Assembly: GCF_001623075.1 (NCBI RefSeq)
Contig: NZ_LMCF01000215.1
Location: 62,001-126,000, forward strand
Length of the DNA: 64,000 nucleotides
DNA from: Pseudovibrio sp. Ad37
GTDB lineage: Bacteria; Pseudomonadota; Alphaproteobacteria; Rhizobiales; Stappiaceae
Reading direction: 5' to 3'
In this document: positions 54,046 to 62,593 of the stretch, piece after piece
Layout of the letters: each line of letters opens with the position of its first letter
Position numbering within the stretch: the first letter of the stretch is position 1
Program-made: the position numbers and the translations under genes
Notes under the pieces: model-generated
Databases searched by the model: none
Seen by the model: the letters and a program-made list of their open reading frames with translations, nothing else
What the model was told of the DNA's origin: nothing

Positions 54046-54333
54046 GCGGATCCTCTAGCCGATCACACTGGAAATTACCAGAGCCGTTTTACCTTGATGC
54101 AGTCTCAGAAAACGCAAACTCCTATCAGAATAAGCCTGTCGTTTTCCCTCGGCGATAAGTCACCACCCGCACCTCAGTCACATGATATGGCGTAGGAACT
54201 CTGACCAATCACCTAAAGAGGGTAAAATTCGGCGAATTCAATCAAGAGTAAAGCTGTGTTTTGCTGTTACCTAGAGTGTTAGCCGTTTCAATGCAGCCTC
54301 TGAATGGCATGACCCTCTACGAAGGAGACCCCG

Positions 54334-54924
54334 ATGACAATGTCTGGACAAGAACCCAACGCAGGTGGCACCCCGCCTACAAATGTCCCGGACCTCACGC
54401 AGTTAGTGCGTGACAACTGGTTGAAGTTTCTGGTGCTCGGAGTATTGATGGTGATTGGTGGTACGATTGTGTTGGTCATACCATACGCGTCCTCCATCGC
54501 AGTAGCACTGGTAATTGGATTGGTTCTGATAGTCGTCGGGGTTCTTCAACTCTGGCACGCCATGCAGGTAAAAGAATGGGGAGGCTTCCTCGGACAATCA
54601 CTGATTGGAATCATAGCACTGGTTGGTGGAGTAGCAATCTATTATAACCCTGTCGCCGGAACAGGAGCACTGACACTCGTGCTCTCTGCTGTCTTCATAG
54701 CGCAAGGCATCGCGCAGGTGTTGTTCTCATTCCGTTTGCGACCTCACGCCAGTTGGGGCTGGATTCTGGCCTCTGGTATCATAGCAATGGCAGCCGGCTT
54801 GATGATCCTGCTCGACTTCCCTGCTTCAACCGCTTGGGCTCTGGGCCTTGTGGCCGGCATTTCCATCATGTTCAATGGCTGGAGTTATGTGGCCATCGCA
54901 CTGGCCGCGCACAAGAAAGCATAG
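54334..54924 (+). CDS. HdeD-family (DUF308) membrane protein
   Basis: 196 aa with about six hydrophobic helices (for example LVLGVLMVIGGTIVLVIPYA, VALVIGLVLIVVGVLQLWHA and SIMFNGWSYVAIALAAHKKA). HdeD proteins are linked to acid resistance in E. coli; in other bacteria the role is vague. An AAGGAG upstream supports ATG 54334. The 288 bases between it and trmJ hold nothing recognisable. A terminator hairpin follows. Confidence 0.82.
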   Translation: MTMSGQEPNAGGTPPTNVPDLTQLVRDNWLKFLVLGVLMVIGGTIVLVIPYASSIAVALVIGLVLIVVGVLQLWHAMQVKEWGGFLGQSLIGIIALVGGVAIYYNPVAGTGALTLVLSAVFIAQGIAQVLFSFRLRPHASWGWILASGIIAMAAGLMILLDFPASTAWALGLVAGISIMFNGWSYVAIALAAHKKA

Positions 54925-54973
54925 AGCGCTTCGGTTGAGAACTTCATTGCGAAAGTGAACTCAGAAAGACAGC

Positions 54974-55010
54974 GTGCCGCGCAATCTAAAAATGAGCGCG
55001 GCACAGTTTT
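54974..55010 (+). terminator. Terminator hairpin after the HdeD-like gene
   Basis: 9-bp stem GTGCCGCGC / GCGCGGCAC with a 13-base loop, followed by AGTTTTG. Convergent with the DUF2585 gene ending at 55015. Confidence 0.7.
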
Positions 55011-55014
55011 GTAA

Positions 55015-55608
55015 TCAGTAGGCCTGCATCTGCCATTCTTTGATGGCATCCAACGGATAAACCAGCATGATCACATTGAGTGTGAGGTTATCCCTGATGA
55101 TCGCCCCAACAATCAACTCCATGGCAAGAATGAGCACAACAGACAGCCAAACTGGTAACCGTGAAGCAAGCCAAAACCCGAAAATCATCCAGATGATATC
55201 AAACACGGAGTTCAGAACACTGTCGCCAAAGTAATCAAGGGCGATAGTCGCTTCGCGGTAACGATTGATGATGTAGCTGGAGTTCTCGACAAGCTCCCAG
55301 GTCGCCTCAACAATAACCGATAGAACCAACCGAAAGCCCATAGGCCAACCTGCCCCATCCGTAAAGAGACGGCCCATCCACCAGAACAAAGCATAAAACA
55401 GCATGCCGTGGATGATGTGAGACGGTGTGTACCAATCAGAGATGTGCTGGCTACTATCAGCACTGTTGGCAGTGCCCGCCCAAAGTTTGATCACCCCACA
55501 TTTGCAGATTGGTTCCCGCCCCATAGCAAGAAGGATAGCGGCAGTCGCAATTAGCAACAGAACGGTGATCAAAGCATAGTGCTTGTTGTTCAAACGGTTG
55601 AGCATCAA
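55015..55608 (-). CDS. DUF2585 (UPF0314) membrane protein
   Basis: 197 aa with about five hydrophobic helices. REPICKCGVIKLWAGTANSA and DSSQHISDWYTPSHIIHGML hold the conserved CxCG and D-W-Y-x-x-S-H-I-x-H-G signature; ATWELVENSSYIINRYREAT is the third conserved block. This is the UPF0314/DUF2585 family. The function is unknown. The first two ATGs are adjacent. Confidence 0.85.
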   Translation of the reverse strand: MMLNRLNNKHYALITVLLLIATAAILLAMGREPICKCGVIKLWAGTANSADSSQHISDWYTPSHIIHGMLFYALFWWMGRLFTDGAGWPMGFRLVLSVIVEATWELVENSSYIINRYREATIALDYFGDSVLNSVFDIIWMIFGFWLASRLPVWLSVVLILAMELIVGAIIRDNLTLNVIMLVYPLDAIKEWQMQAY

Positions 55609-55741
55609 TCAAACTTTCAAAATGAGCAGGACCTTCAAACAAGCCTGCCTATATAAGCAACGCCTAAATCAACCAACGAAAACTGCAAGAAACGTGAGTT
55701 GAATTAAGTCAGTAAAGTGCAGCTAAAAGAACAATGTGGCA

Positions 55742-55775
55742 AAAAGAAAAGGCTCAGAGAACCCCTGAGCCTTTT
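55742..55775 (-). terminator. Intrinsic terminator after the FabF-like gene
   Basis: 11-bp stem AAAAGGCTCAG / CTGAGCCTTTT with T tract on the reverse strand (CTTTTCTTTTTG), 25 bases after the stop. Confidence 0.85.
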
Positions 55776-55799
55776 CCAAAACTATGTTGCCGCCAGCTG

Positions 55800-57062
55800 T
55801 CAGCACGGCTTTCCAAAGATCACGGAAGCGTTCACCCCGCCAAAACCAAAGCCATTGGACATGACGTATTTCAGGTCTTTCTCTTTGGACGCATTCGCCA
55901 CCAGATCAAACTGAGAAGCCTCATCATCAGGCTCTTCCAGATTCAGTGTCGGAGGAAGCACACCTTCCCGCAGTGCCATAATAGAAGCGATTGCCTCAAG
56001 AGCACCGGCAGCTCCCAAAAGGTGCCCCGTCGCAGACTTGGTTGAAGAAACAGCCAGATCTTTCCCACGATCTCCAAACACAGCCTGAATGCCTGCAATT
56101 TCTGCAGCGTCCCCAACTGGTGTGGATGTACTGTGGGCATTGATATAATCAATATCGTCAGGATTAATCCCTGCCTGCTTCAAGGCCTTGCGCATCGCAG
56201 CTTGCCCACCTGCGCCATCCGGAGGAGAAGCTGTCACATGGTGGGCATCAGCTGACGTGCCATACCCCAGGATCTCAGCAAGCGGTGTCGCACCGCGAGC
56301 AAGGGCATGCTCAAGCGTCTCAATCACCAACATCGCAGCCCCCTCACCCATGACAAATCCATCACGGTTTTTGTCAAAGGGACGAGAAGCTTTGCTAGGC
56401 TCATCATTAAACCCGCTCGACAGAGCACGGGCTGCAGAAAAGCCAGCGAATGAGACAGCATCAATACAAGCCTCAGCACCACCAGCAAGGGCGACACTTG
56501 CCTCACCACTCCTGATCATGCGCACCGCATCACCAATGGCCTGCACACTGGCAGCACATGCGGTCACCGGCGTTCCCAACGGCCCTTTAAACCCATTAGC
56601 AATCGAAACCTGACCCGCTGCAAGGTTCGCCAGAAAGCTCGGCACAATGAACGGCGACAATCGCCGCGGACCTTTGGTCTCCACAGTGCGTGTAGCTCCG
56701 GTCATAGCTGGAAAACCACCAACCCCGGATGCAATGATCGTCGCAGTACTTTCCTTCTCTTCGTCCGTTTCAGGACGCCAGCCAGCCTGTTCAACGGCTT
56801 CCTTGGCTGCAACCAGAGCATAATGGATAAATAAGTCCATCTTCTTCTGGTCTTTAAAAGGAATAGCAACACTGGCATCAAAGCCAAATTCATCTTCGTC
56901 GATGGTTGGAACCTGTCCTGCCACCTGACAAGCATGCTCGCTTCCATCAAATCTGGTAAGAGCGCGAATACCACTTTCAGAAGCTACCAGTCTCTTCCAA
57001 AACGGGTTGATCCCAACACCTAGGGGCGAAACAACCCCCATACCGGTTACAACAATCCGCAT
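55800..57062 (-). CDS. Beta-ketoacyl-ACP synthase, FabF type
   Basis: 420-aa thiolase-fold condensing enzyme that extends acyl chains on ACP with malonyl-ACP. The catalytic cysteine is in GTPVTACAASVQAIGDAV (about residue 167); the two histidines are in INAHSTSTPVGDAAE (about 307) and SATGHLLGAAGALEA (about 343). The first His motif reads HSTST rather than the common HGTST. No acpP, fabG, fabD or fabZ is near, so it is a solo copy, possibly a second FabF, a FabB-like enzyme, or involved in a specialised lipid; which one cannot be told here. Confidence 0.85.
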   Translation of the reverse strand: MRIVVTGMGVVSPLGVGINPFWKRLVASESGIRALTRFDGSEHACQVAGQVPTIDEDEFGFDASVAIPFKDQKKMDLFIHYALVAAKEAVEQAGWRPETDEEKESTATIIASGVGGFPAMTGATRTVETKGPRRLSPFIVPSFLANLAAGQVSIANGFKGPLGTPVTACAASVQAIGDAVRMIRSGEASVALAGGAEACIDAVSFAGFSAARALSSGFNDEPSKASRPFDKNRDGFVMGEGAAMLVIETLEHALARGATPLAEILGYGTSADAHHVTASPPDGAGGQAAMRKALKQAGINPDDIDYINAHSTSTPVGDAAEIAGIQAVFGDRGKDLAVSSTKSATGHLLGAAGALEAIASIMALREGVLPPTLNLEEPDDEASQFDLVANASKEKDLKYVMSNGFGFGGVNASVIFGKPC

Positions 57063-57521
57063 CTTCCCTTACTCCTAAGTCAAAGAACGCAGGAACCGAC
57101 TCCTGCGCGCTCTACAAAATGCTCGCGTCCCAATTATGACGCCATCAGGTTGCCAGAGTAATTGGATATGTTTTGAGAGTTAAGAACAAACTGCACAATT
57201 GCAACTCATAGTGGATAACATCTTGGGATTGCGGAGTAATCAGTTTTTGCGCCCTAAGCAGAATGATCGACAATCCACTCGAAAAGGAGAAAGGTCTGAC
57301 AAGATTATGGGCAGCAACTCACACCACGCATGAGAGCAAATATAGTTGAAATTGCAGTTTGTTAGCAAACACCACTTCTGTGCAGCATACGAATTTGGTA
57401 TTACAAGCCAACCGAGCTAGCATTTCCACTGGCATTAAATTGCGCACATGTGTATACACATGGCAATTCGAGCCGCTTCAGGCTCCATTTTCATGTACCT
57501 AAAAACACGAGGTCTACTAAT
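57063..57521. promoter_or_regulatory. Divergent region between the FabF-like gene and icd
   Basis: About 460 bases without a gene. The strongest element is the perfect 16-bp palindrome CATGTGTATACACATG at 57447-57462, flanked by AATTGC (57438-57443) and GCAATT (57463-57468). It lies 60-75 bases before the icd start, so it is either an operator or a stem-loop of the icd leader. Confidence 0.55.
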
Positions 57522-58739
57522 ATGGCGAAGATCAAGGTAGCAAATCCAGTCGTCGAGCTCGACGGCGATGAGATGACTCGCATCATTTGGCAGTTCATCA
57601 AGGACAAGCTGATCCATCCTTACCTGGACATCGATCTGAAGTACTACGACCTCGGCATTGAGTCCCGCGACGCAACAGACGATCAGATCACTGTTGATGC
57701 TGCAAACGCAATCAAAGAACACGGCGTTGGCGTTAAGTGTGCAACCATCACTCCAGATGAAGCACGCGTTGAAGAATTCGACCTGAAGCGCATGTACCGC
57801 TCTCCAAACGGCACCATCCGTAACATCCTGGGTGGCGTTATCTTCCGCGAGCCAATCATCATGTCCAACGTTCCACGTCTGGTTCCAGGCTGGACACAGC
57901 CAATCATCGTTGGCCGTCACGCATATGGTGATCAGTACCGCGCGACTGACTTCAAATTCCCTGGCAAAGGCAAGCTGTCTATCAAATTCGTTGGTGACGA
58001 CGGCGCTGAGATTGAACACGAAGTATTCGATGCTCCTTCAGCCGGTATCGCAATGGCGATGTACAACCTGGATGATTCCATCCGCGACTTCGCCCGTGCT
58101 TCCATGAACTATGCTCTTGGCCGTAAGGTACCTTGCTACCTGTCCACCAAGAACACCATCCTCAAAGTATACGATGGTCGCTTCAAAGACATCTTCCAGG
58201 AAATCTATGACGCTGAGTTCAAAGAGAAGTACGAAGCAGAAAAAATCTGGTACGAGCACCGTCTCATCGATGACATGGTTGCTGCATCCATGAAGTGGTC
58301 CGGTGGTTACGTTTGGGCTTGTAAGAACTACGACGGCGACGTTCAGTCCGACACCGTTGCACAGGGCTTCGGTTCCCTTGGCCTGATGACTTCCGTTCTC
58401 ATGTCACCAGACGGCAAAACCGTTGAAGCAGAAGCTGCACACGGCACAGTGACCCGTCACTTCCGTCAGCATGAAAAAGGTGAAGACACTTCCACAAACT
58501 CCATCGCATCTATCTTTGCATGGACCCGTGGCCTGGCTCACCGCGCAAAACTCGACAACAACGCTGAGCTGAAGAAGTTTGCTGAAACTCTTGAGCAGGT
58601 ATGTATCGATACAGTTGAAAGCGGTCACATGACCAAAGATCTGGCTCTTCTCGTAGGTCCAGAACAGAAGTGGCTCACCACAACTGGCTTCCTCGACAAA
58701 GTCGACGAAAACCTTCAGAAAGCTATGGCTGCTGCATAA
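57522..58739 (+). CDS. icd: NADP-dependent isocitrate dehydrogenase (eukaryote-type dimeric)
   Basis: 405 aa from ATG 57522 with GAGGT upstream; a longer frame with an N-terminal extension is not used. [20 protein letters not shown] is the typical start. [20 protein letters not shown] carries the substrate-binding SPNGTIRN loop, [17 protein letters not shown] the central helices, and [20 protein letters not shown] the NADP loop. This subfamily II homodimer catalyses the TCA-cycle oxidation of isocitrate to 2-oxoglutarate and provides NADPH. A terminator follows. Confidence 0.97.
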   Translation: MAKIKVANPVVELDGDEMTRIIWQFIKDKLIHPYLDIDLKYYDLGIESRDATDDQITVDAANAIKEHGVGVKCATITPDEARVEEFDLKRMYRSPNGTIRNILGGVIFREPIIMSNVPRLVPGWTQPIIVGRHAYGDQYRATDFKFPGKGKLSIKFVGDDGAEIEHEVFDAPSAGIAMAMYNLDDSIRDFARASMNYALGRKVPCYLSTKNTILKVYDGRFKDIFQEIYDAEFKEKYEAEKIWYEHRLIDDMVAASMKWSGGYVWACKNYDGDVQSDTVAQGFGSLGLMTSVLMSPDGKTVEAEAAHGTVTRHFRQHEKGEDTSTNSIASIFAWTRGLAHRAKLDNNAELKKFAETLEQVCIDTVESGHMTKDLALLVGPEQKWLTTTGFLDKVDENLQKAMAAA

Positions 58740-58763
58740 GTACTGCCAAAGCGCTGATTTATG

Positions 58764-58792
58764 AAAAGGGTGCCTCCGGGCACCCTTTTTTG
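58764..58792 (+). terminator. Intrinsic terminator after icd
   Basis: Stem AAAAGGGTGCC / GGGCACCCTTTT with a 3-4-base loop and T run, 25 bases after the stop. Confidence 0.9.
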
Positions 58793-58923
58793 TGGGCGAA
58801 ACAATTGCGCAGGCCAGTCAGCCAAACCGATTGAAATTCCAGTACTCCCTTTAAATCAAGGGAGCCCCGAACAATGCATCCTTCACGAATACGGCCCTAC
58901 CGTAATCAAAAAGGATCCAGACG

Positions 58924-60045
58924 ATGAAACCACAACTCTTACTGTTCCTGCTCGGCGCGGGATTGGCAAACTTTGCACAAGCTCAGGATAATGACGCCAT
59001 AACCGCCAAGAAAATTGGCCCATACTTCCAGCTGGAAATACAAACTACAGTCTCGTCTGGTGAAAAAAAGAGCTCGATCTTTGTGATGGATACAGGATCA
59101 ACCGGCATCGTTGGCTCTGCAGGCTTTTTTATTCCCACAGCTGAAGAGCAGGTAAGTTCCACCTGCACCACCCTGTCCTACTCCAGCTCAGGGAACACCT
59201 ATGCTGGATACATAATCAATCGCGATCTCTCGTTTGGAACGCCCGGCAAGGTCCCTACAAAACACCTCAAAAACTTTCCGGTCTTTGCCGCCGTACAGCA
59301 CTGCCCAAATAGTAAGAACAAGCCCACCTGCTCAAAGTCCCCCGCACCCACTTGCAATCTCAACCCTAAGGTTTTCATGATGGGTGTTGGTTTTGACAGT
59401 CCTCATAGCATTTCCCAGGTGGATGCAGATCAAGCCACTCCCGCAAATCCATTTCTTAACCTGGTCGACGACAATGGCGTCTCTTTTGAGAACCAGAATT
59501 ACGCCCTCACAAGCACGCACTCAAACAGCAGCAGTCTTGATGTCTATCTGGCATCCCCTCAAAACCCACTCCCCAATCTGGGCAAAACACTCACGCTTCC
59601 ACTATCTACGTCACCAACAAATCCAACGGCTTTGGTGGCACCTGTCCTCCCCTTTGCAATCACAAGCAAGTCCAACGGCGAGGTCGTTTATCCGCCAACC
59701 GGTCCCCAACCAGCCCGCGTTCTCCCGGATACAGGTATTTCATATGGCATAGTCTCAGTAGCTGAAAACACGCCCCCGTGTTGTACTGCCAGCCCTAACA
59801 GCGGACCGATTGAAACGTCAGACTATGAGATGCAGCTTTACGTAAATGAGCAAAGCAAAGAGCCTCTGGTGACACTAAGCTACGGGAGCAATCAAGCTCT
59901 CGGCCACTCAGCCAGATGGTCCTTAGGGTACAAGGATGTTAGTGCGATGCTATTTAACAGCGGCCAGCTGTTTTTTGAGCACTGCAATTACTTCTACTGC
60001 CCCGCGGATAAGCAAGTGACCCTAAGCTGCGCTTCAGGAAAATAA
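58924..60045 (+). CDS. Secreted pepsin-like aspartic protease candidate
   Basis: 373 aa with a signal peptide ending ...GAGLANFAQA (about residue 20). Two aspartic protease signatures are present: FVMDTGSTGIVGS with D56, and VLPDTGISYGIVS with D269, about 210 residues apart as in two-domain pepsin-fold enzymes. The first is followed by the strand CTTLSYSSSGNTYAGYI, like the flap region. Cysteines (FAAVQHCPN, PTCSKSPAPTCN, CCTASP, EHCNYFYCPAD, LSCASGK) point to a disulfide-rich exported protein. Bacterial A1-type proteases are uncommon. Peptidase activity is not shown, and related proteins may be non-catalytic. Preceded by AAAAGGA. Confidence 0.7.
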   Translation: MKPQLLLFLLGAGLANFAQAQDNDAITAKKIGPYFQLEIQTTVSSGEKKSSIFVMDTGSTGIVGSAGFFIPTAEEQVSSTCTTLSYSSSGNTYAGYIINRDLSFGTPGKVPTKHLKNFPVFAAVQHCPNSKNKPTCSKSPAPTCNLNPKVFMMGVGFDSPHSISQVDADQATPANPFLNLVDDNGVSFENQNYALTSTHSNSSSLDVYLASPQNPLPNLGKTLTLPLSTSPTNPTALVAPVLPFAITSKSNGEVVYPPTGPQPARVLPDTGISYGIVSVAENTPPCCTASPNSGPIETSDYEMQLYVNEQSKEPLVTLSYGSNQALGHSARWSLGYKDVSAMLFNSGQLFFEHCNYFYCPADKQVTLSCASGK

Positions 60046-60258
60046 GGCTAACAGGGAGCGGAACAGCAGCTCTGACGCTCCCTGACGAACAGACCAACCA
60101 GATCTCAACATGCCTCTGCCTGATTACCGCAAAGTTCCTAGGGACTTCACCGGCACCTTGATGCCGAAATCTTGAGTACGCCAAAACAACGCCTAAGTGA
60201 GAACACATTAGGCTTTCAACCTATGCGGACGGTCTCTGTTTCCAACCCGGCGCCTCTT

Positions 60259-61239
60259 ATGTTTAAAAAGATTGTCCTGCTGCTCCTCCTCGTCTTTGCC
60301 GGGGTCTACCTCTTCAACGCCTCATGGCTTTCAAGCCAACCCTTATCCGGCAAAACTAGGTTCATTGCTCATCGCGGTGTCCACCAAACCTATCATCGCA
60401 ACGAGCTGACCAGTCAGACTTGCACCGCAGAACGCATTGACACGCCTTCTCATTCCTATCTGGAAAACACAATTGCCTCTATGAAAGCTGCGTTTGAAGC
60501 TGGCGCAGATATTGTGGAGCTGGATGTACACCCGACAGCAGACAGCAAACTCGCCGTCTTTCATGATTGGACACTGGACTGCCGCACCAATGGCCTAGGC
60601 ATCACCAGATCTCATTCACTTGCAAAGCTCAAAGCTCTGGACATCGGCTATGGCTACACTGCAGACGGCGGAAAAACCTATCCATTGAGAGGAACCGGCA
60701 TAGGTGCCTTACCAGAACTCGAGGAGGTGTTCCGCGCCCTCCCCGGCAAGAAGTTCCTGATCAACTTCAAGGAGAAAGAACTACGCTCGGCAGAACTCCT
60801 TCAAGAGAAACTCAGCAGGCATCCGGAATGGAAGAAGCAAATCTGGGGTGTCTATGGAGCTGCCGCCCCCACCTGGAGCATTGCAGATAGCACCGAGGAA
60901 ATCGTAGGCTTCGACAAACGCCAAACCAAAGCCTGCCTAAAAACATACGTCGCTCTCGGCTGGAGTGGATATGTTCCACATGATTGCAGAGGCACCGTCA
61001 TTGGTGTTCCCTCAAATTACACATGGGCTGTGTGGGGCTGGCCACATAAATTCCAACAAAGGCTCAAGGAATATGGCAGCGAGGTCATCGCATCCGGCCC
61101 ATTCACATTACAGGGTATCGGTGGCGGCATAGACACACCGGAACAACTTGCTGCGGTGCCTGATAATTTCTATGGATACATCTGGACCGACAAGATCGAA
61201 GTTCTTGCGCCATACATCCAAGGCCAGATTACGAAGTAA
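60259..61239 (+). CDS. Glycerophosphodiester phosphodiesterase-family protein
   Basis: 326 aa from ATG 60259, chosen because KKIVLLLLLVFAGVYLFNAS forms a membrane anchor at the N-terminus; longer starts at 60223 or 60172 are possible, and no choice has a good ribosome-binding site. TIM-barrel motifs are FIAHRGVHQTYH (the HRG catalytic site, about residue 36), ENTIASMKAAFEAGADIVEL then DVHPTADSKLAVFHDW with metal and acid/base ligands. It likely hydrolyses glycerophosphodiesters at the periplasmic face. The N-terminal insertion between HRG and EN, with two cysteines, is longer than usual. Its stop codon overlaps the convergent channel gene by 11 bases. Confidence 0.85.
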   Translation: MFKKIVLLLLLVFAGVYLFNASWLSSQPLSGKTRFIAHRGVHQTYHRNELTSQTCTAERIDTPSHSYLENTIASMKAAFEAGADIVELDVHPTADSKLAVFHDWTLDCRTNGLGITRSHSLAKLKALDIGYGYTADGGKTYPLRGTGIGALPELEEVFRALPGKKFLINFKEKELRSAELLQEKLSRHPEWKKQIWGVYGAAAPTWSIADSTEEIVGFDKRQTKACLKTYVALGWSGYVPHDCRGTVIGVPSNYTWAVWGWPHKFQQRLKEYGSEVIASGPFTLQGIGGGIDTPEQLAAVPDNFYGYIWTDKIEVLAPYIQGQITK

Positions 61240-62416
61240 ACTCCACATCCGTATGATGACTCTTCCGTTCATCAATAGCTTCATCAATGATCTTCTTCGC
61301 TATAGCCGGTTTACGGTCCATGAAGCGGCGCAGGTCTTCCATTTTGAGGACCATGAGCTGAACGGGTGTTCGCGCAACAGCGCTGGCCGTTCGCTTGCGG
61401 TGAGCAAACAACGATGCCTCGCCAAAATGCTCACCCTCACCATGTAAAATACGGTGGTCAGCAAACACTTCTTCCACTTCACCAGATGCAATTAGGTAAA
61501 GGCTGTCTCCATCCTCGCCCTTCTCACATATGGTCTGTCCAGCAGGTACACTGTGCGAATGTAAAAGCTCCGTCACTGCAGCGATCTCAATCGCAGACAG
61601 ACGCTCCAACAGCGGTATGGTGGCCACCATACCCCAGGTGATCACAAAGTCTCTGCTATGGATCTCACGCGCAAACGCAGTGCCAACAATTCCAACTGGC
61701 AGCGCAAACAGGCAGTACCCCATCAACATCACCAGACTGGCGATGGTTTTACCCATCGCTGTGACAGGCACAACATCACCATAACCAACCGTAGTGAGAG
61801 TTGAAAACGCCCACCACAATGCGCTTGGAATGGTACCAAAATGCTCCGGCTGCGCGGCATGTTCAACGCTGTAAAGCAGCGTTGCAGACACGAGAGCAAC
61901 GCCGAAAATCAGCACCAGACTGCCAACAATCGCCCTCTGCTCAGCAACCACTGCAGAAATAAGAGAGCGAACAGCAGGCGAGTATCGCGCGATCTTCAAG
62001 AACCGCAACAGACGCAAAATAACAAGCGATTTCCAACTGATACTGGTGAAGAACAGCGAAAGCCAGAAGGGCAGCACAGCCACAAAATCAACCAGCGAGA
62101 GCGGCTGCATCGCATAAACAGCACGTGCTTTGAGCGGACCATATTTCCTCAAAGGAGGATGCAGGTCTGAAACCCAAAGCCCCAATAAATATTCAACGGC
62201 AAAGATTGAGCCAGCAATGAAATCCAGCAAAAAGATCTGCCAGACATACACCTCTCCGATGCTCGGCTCCGTCTCAAGGACAGCAAGTCCCACATTCACA
62301 ACAATAAAAATTATGAGAATCGCATCAATCTGCTTGGCAAGCCGGTTACCGGCACTGCTGCGCTCCAGCAAATTATAAACTTTCAACTTGATGGAGTGTA
62401 CCACCAACGCCCCCAA
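61229..62416 (-). CDS. Cyclic-nucleotide-gated K+ channel (MlotiK1-like)
   Basis: 395 aa with six membrane helices and a C-terminal cyclic-nucleotide-binding domain. The pore is FSTLTTVGYGDVVPVT with the TVGYGD selectivity filter (about residue 210); S4 has a few basic residues (VILRLLRFLKIARYSPAVR), so gating is mainly by ligand. The CNBD contains GEGEHFGEASLFAHRKRTAS (about residues 345-364), including the phosphate-binding cassette. The closest well-known relative is MlotiK1 of Mesorhizobium. The start is a TTG at 62416 and is not certain; a GTG four codons later is possible. The 3' end overlaps the convergent phosphodiesterase gene by 11 bases. Confidence 0.88.
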   Translation of the reverse strand: MGALVVHSIKLKVYNLLERSSAGNRLAKQIDAILIIFIVVNVGLAVLETEPSIGEVYVWQIFLLDFIAGSIFAVEYLLGLWVSDLHPPLRKYGPLKARAVYAMQPLSLVDFVAVLPFWLSLFFTSISWKSLVILRLLRFLKIARYSPAVRSLISAVVAEQRAIVGSLVLIFGVALVSATLLYSVEHAAQPEHFGTIPSALWWAFSTLTTVGYGDVVPVTAMGKTIASLVMLMGYCLFALPVGIVGTAFAREIHSRDFVITWGMVATIPLLERLSAIEIAAVTELLHSHSVPAGQTICEKGEDGDSLYLIASGEVEEVFADHRILHGEGEHFGEASLFAHRKRTASAVARTPVQLMVLKMEDLRRFMDRKPAIAKKIIDEAIDERKSHHTDVEFTS

Positions 62417-62534
62417 TAAAGTTCTCGGGCACTTGAAGAAACAGATAAAGCAATCCCAACAGCAATGAACCTCCCTTCACCATTTTACAGGCCCACGCAA
62501 ACCGCAAAAAGAGGCACCCAGCGAAAGTAACTGG

Positions 62535-62567
62535 CAAAAAATAAAGGGGAGATTAAATCCCCCCTTT
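62535..62567 (-). terminator. Intrinsic terminator after alaS
   Basis: Reverse-strand stem AAAGGGGG / TCCCCTTT with TTAAT-containing loop, followed by ATTTTTTG, about 27 bases after the alaS stop. Confidence 0.75.
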
Positions 62568-62593
62568 GCAACTCTTAGATCTTTGGTTCGGTA

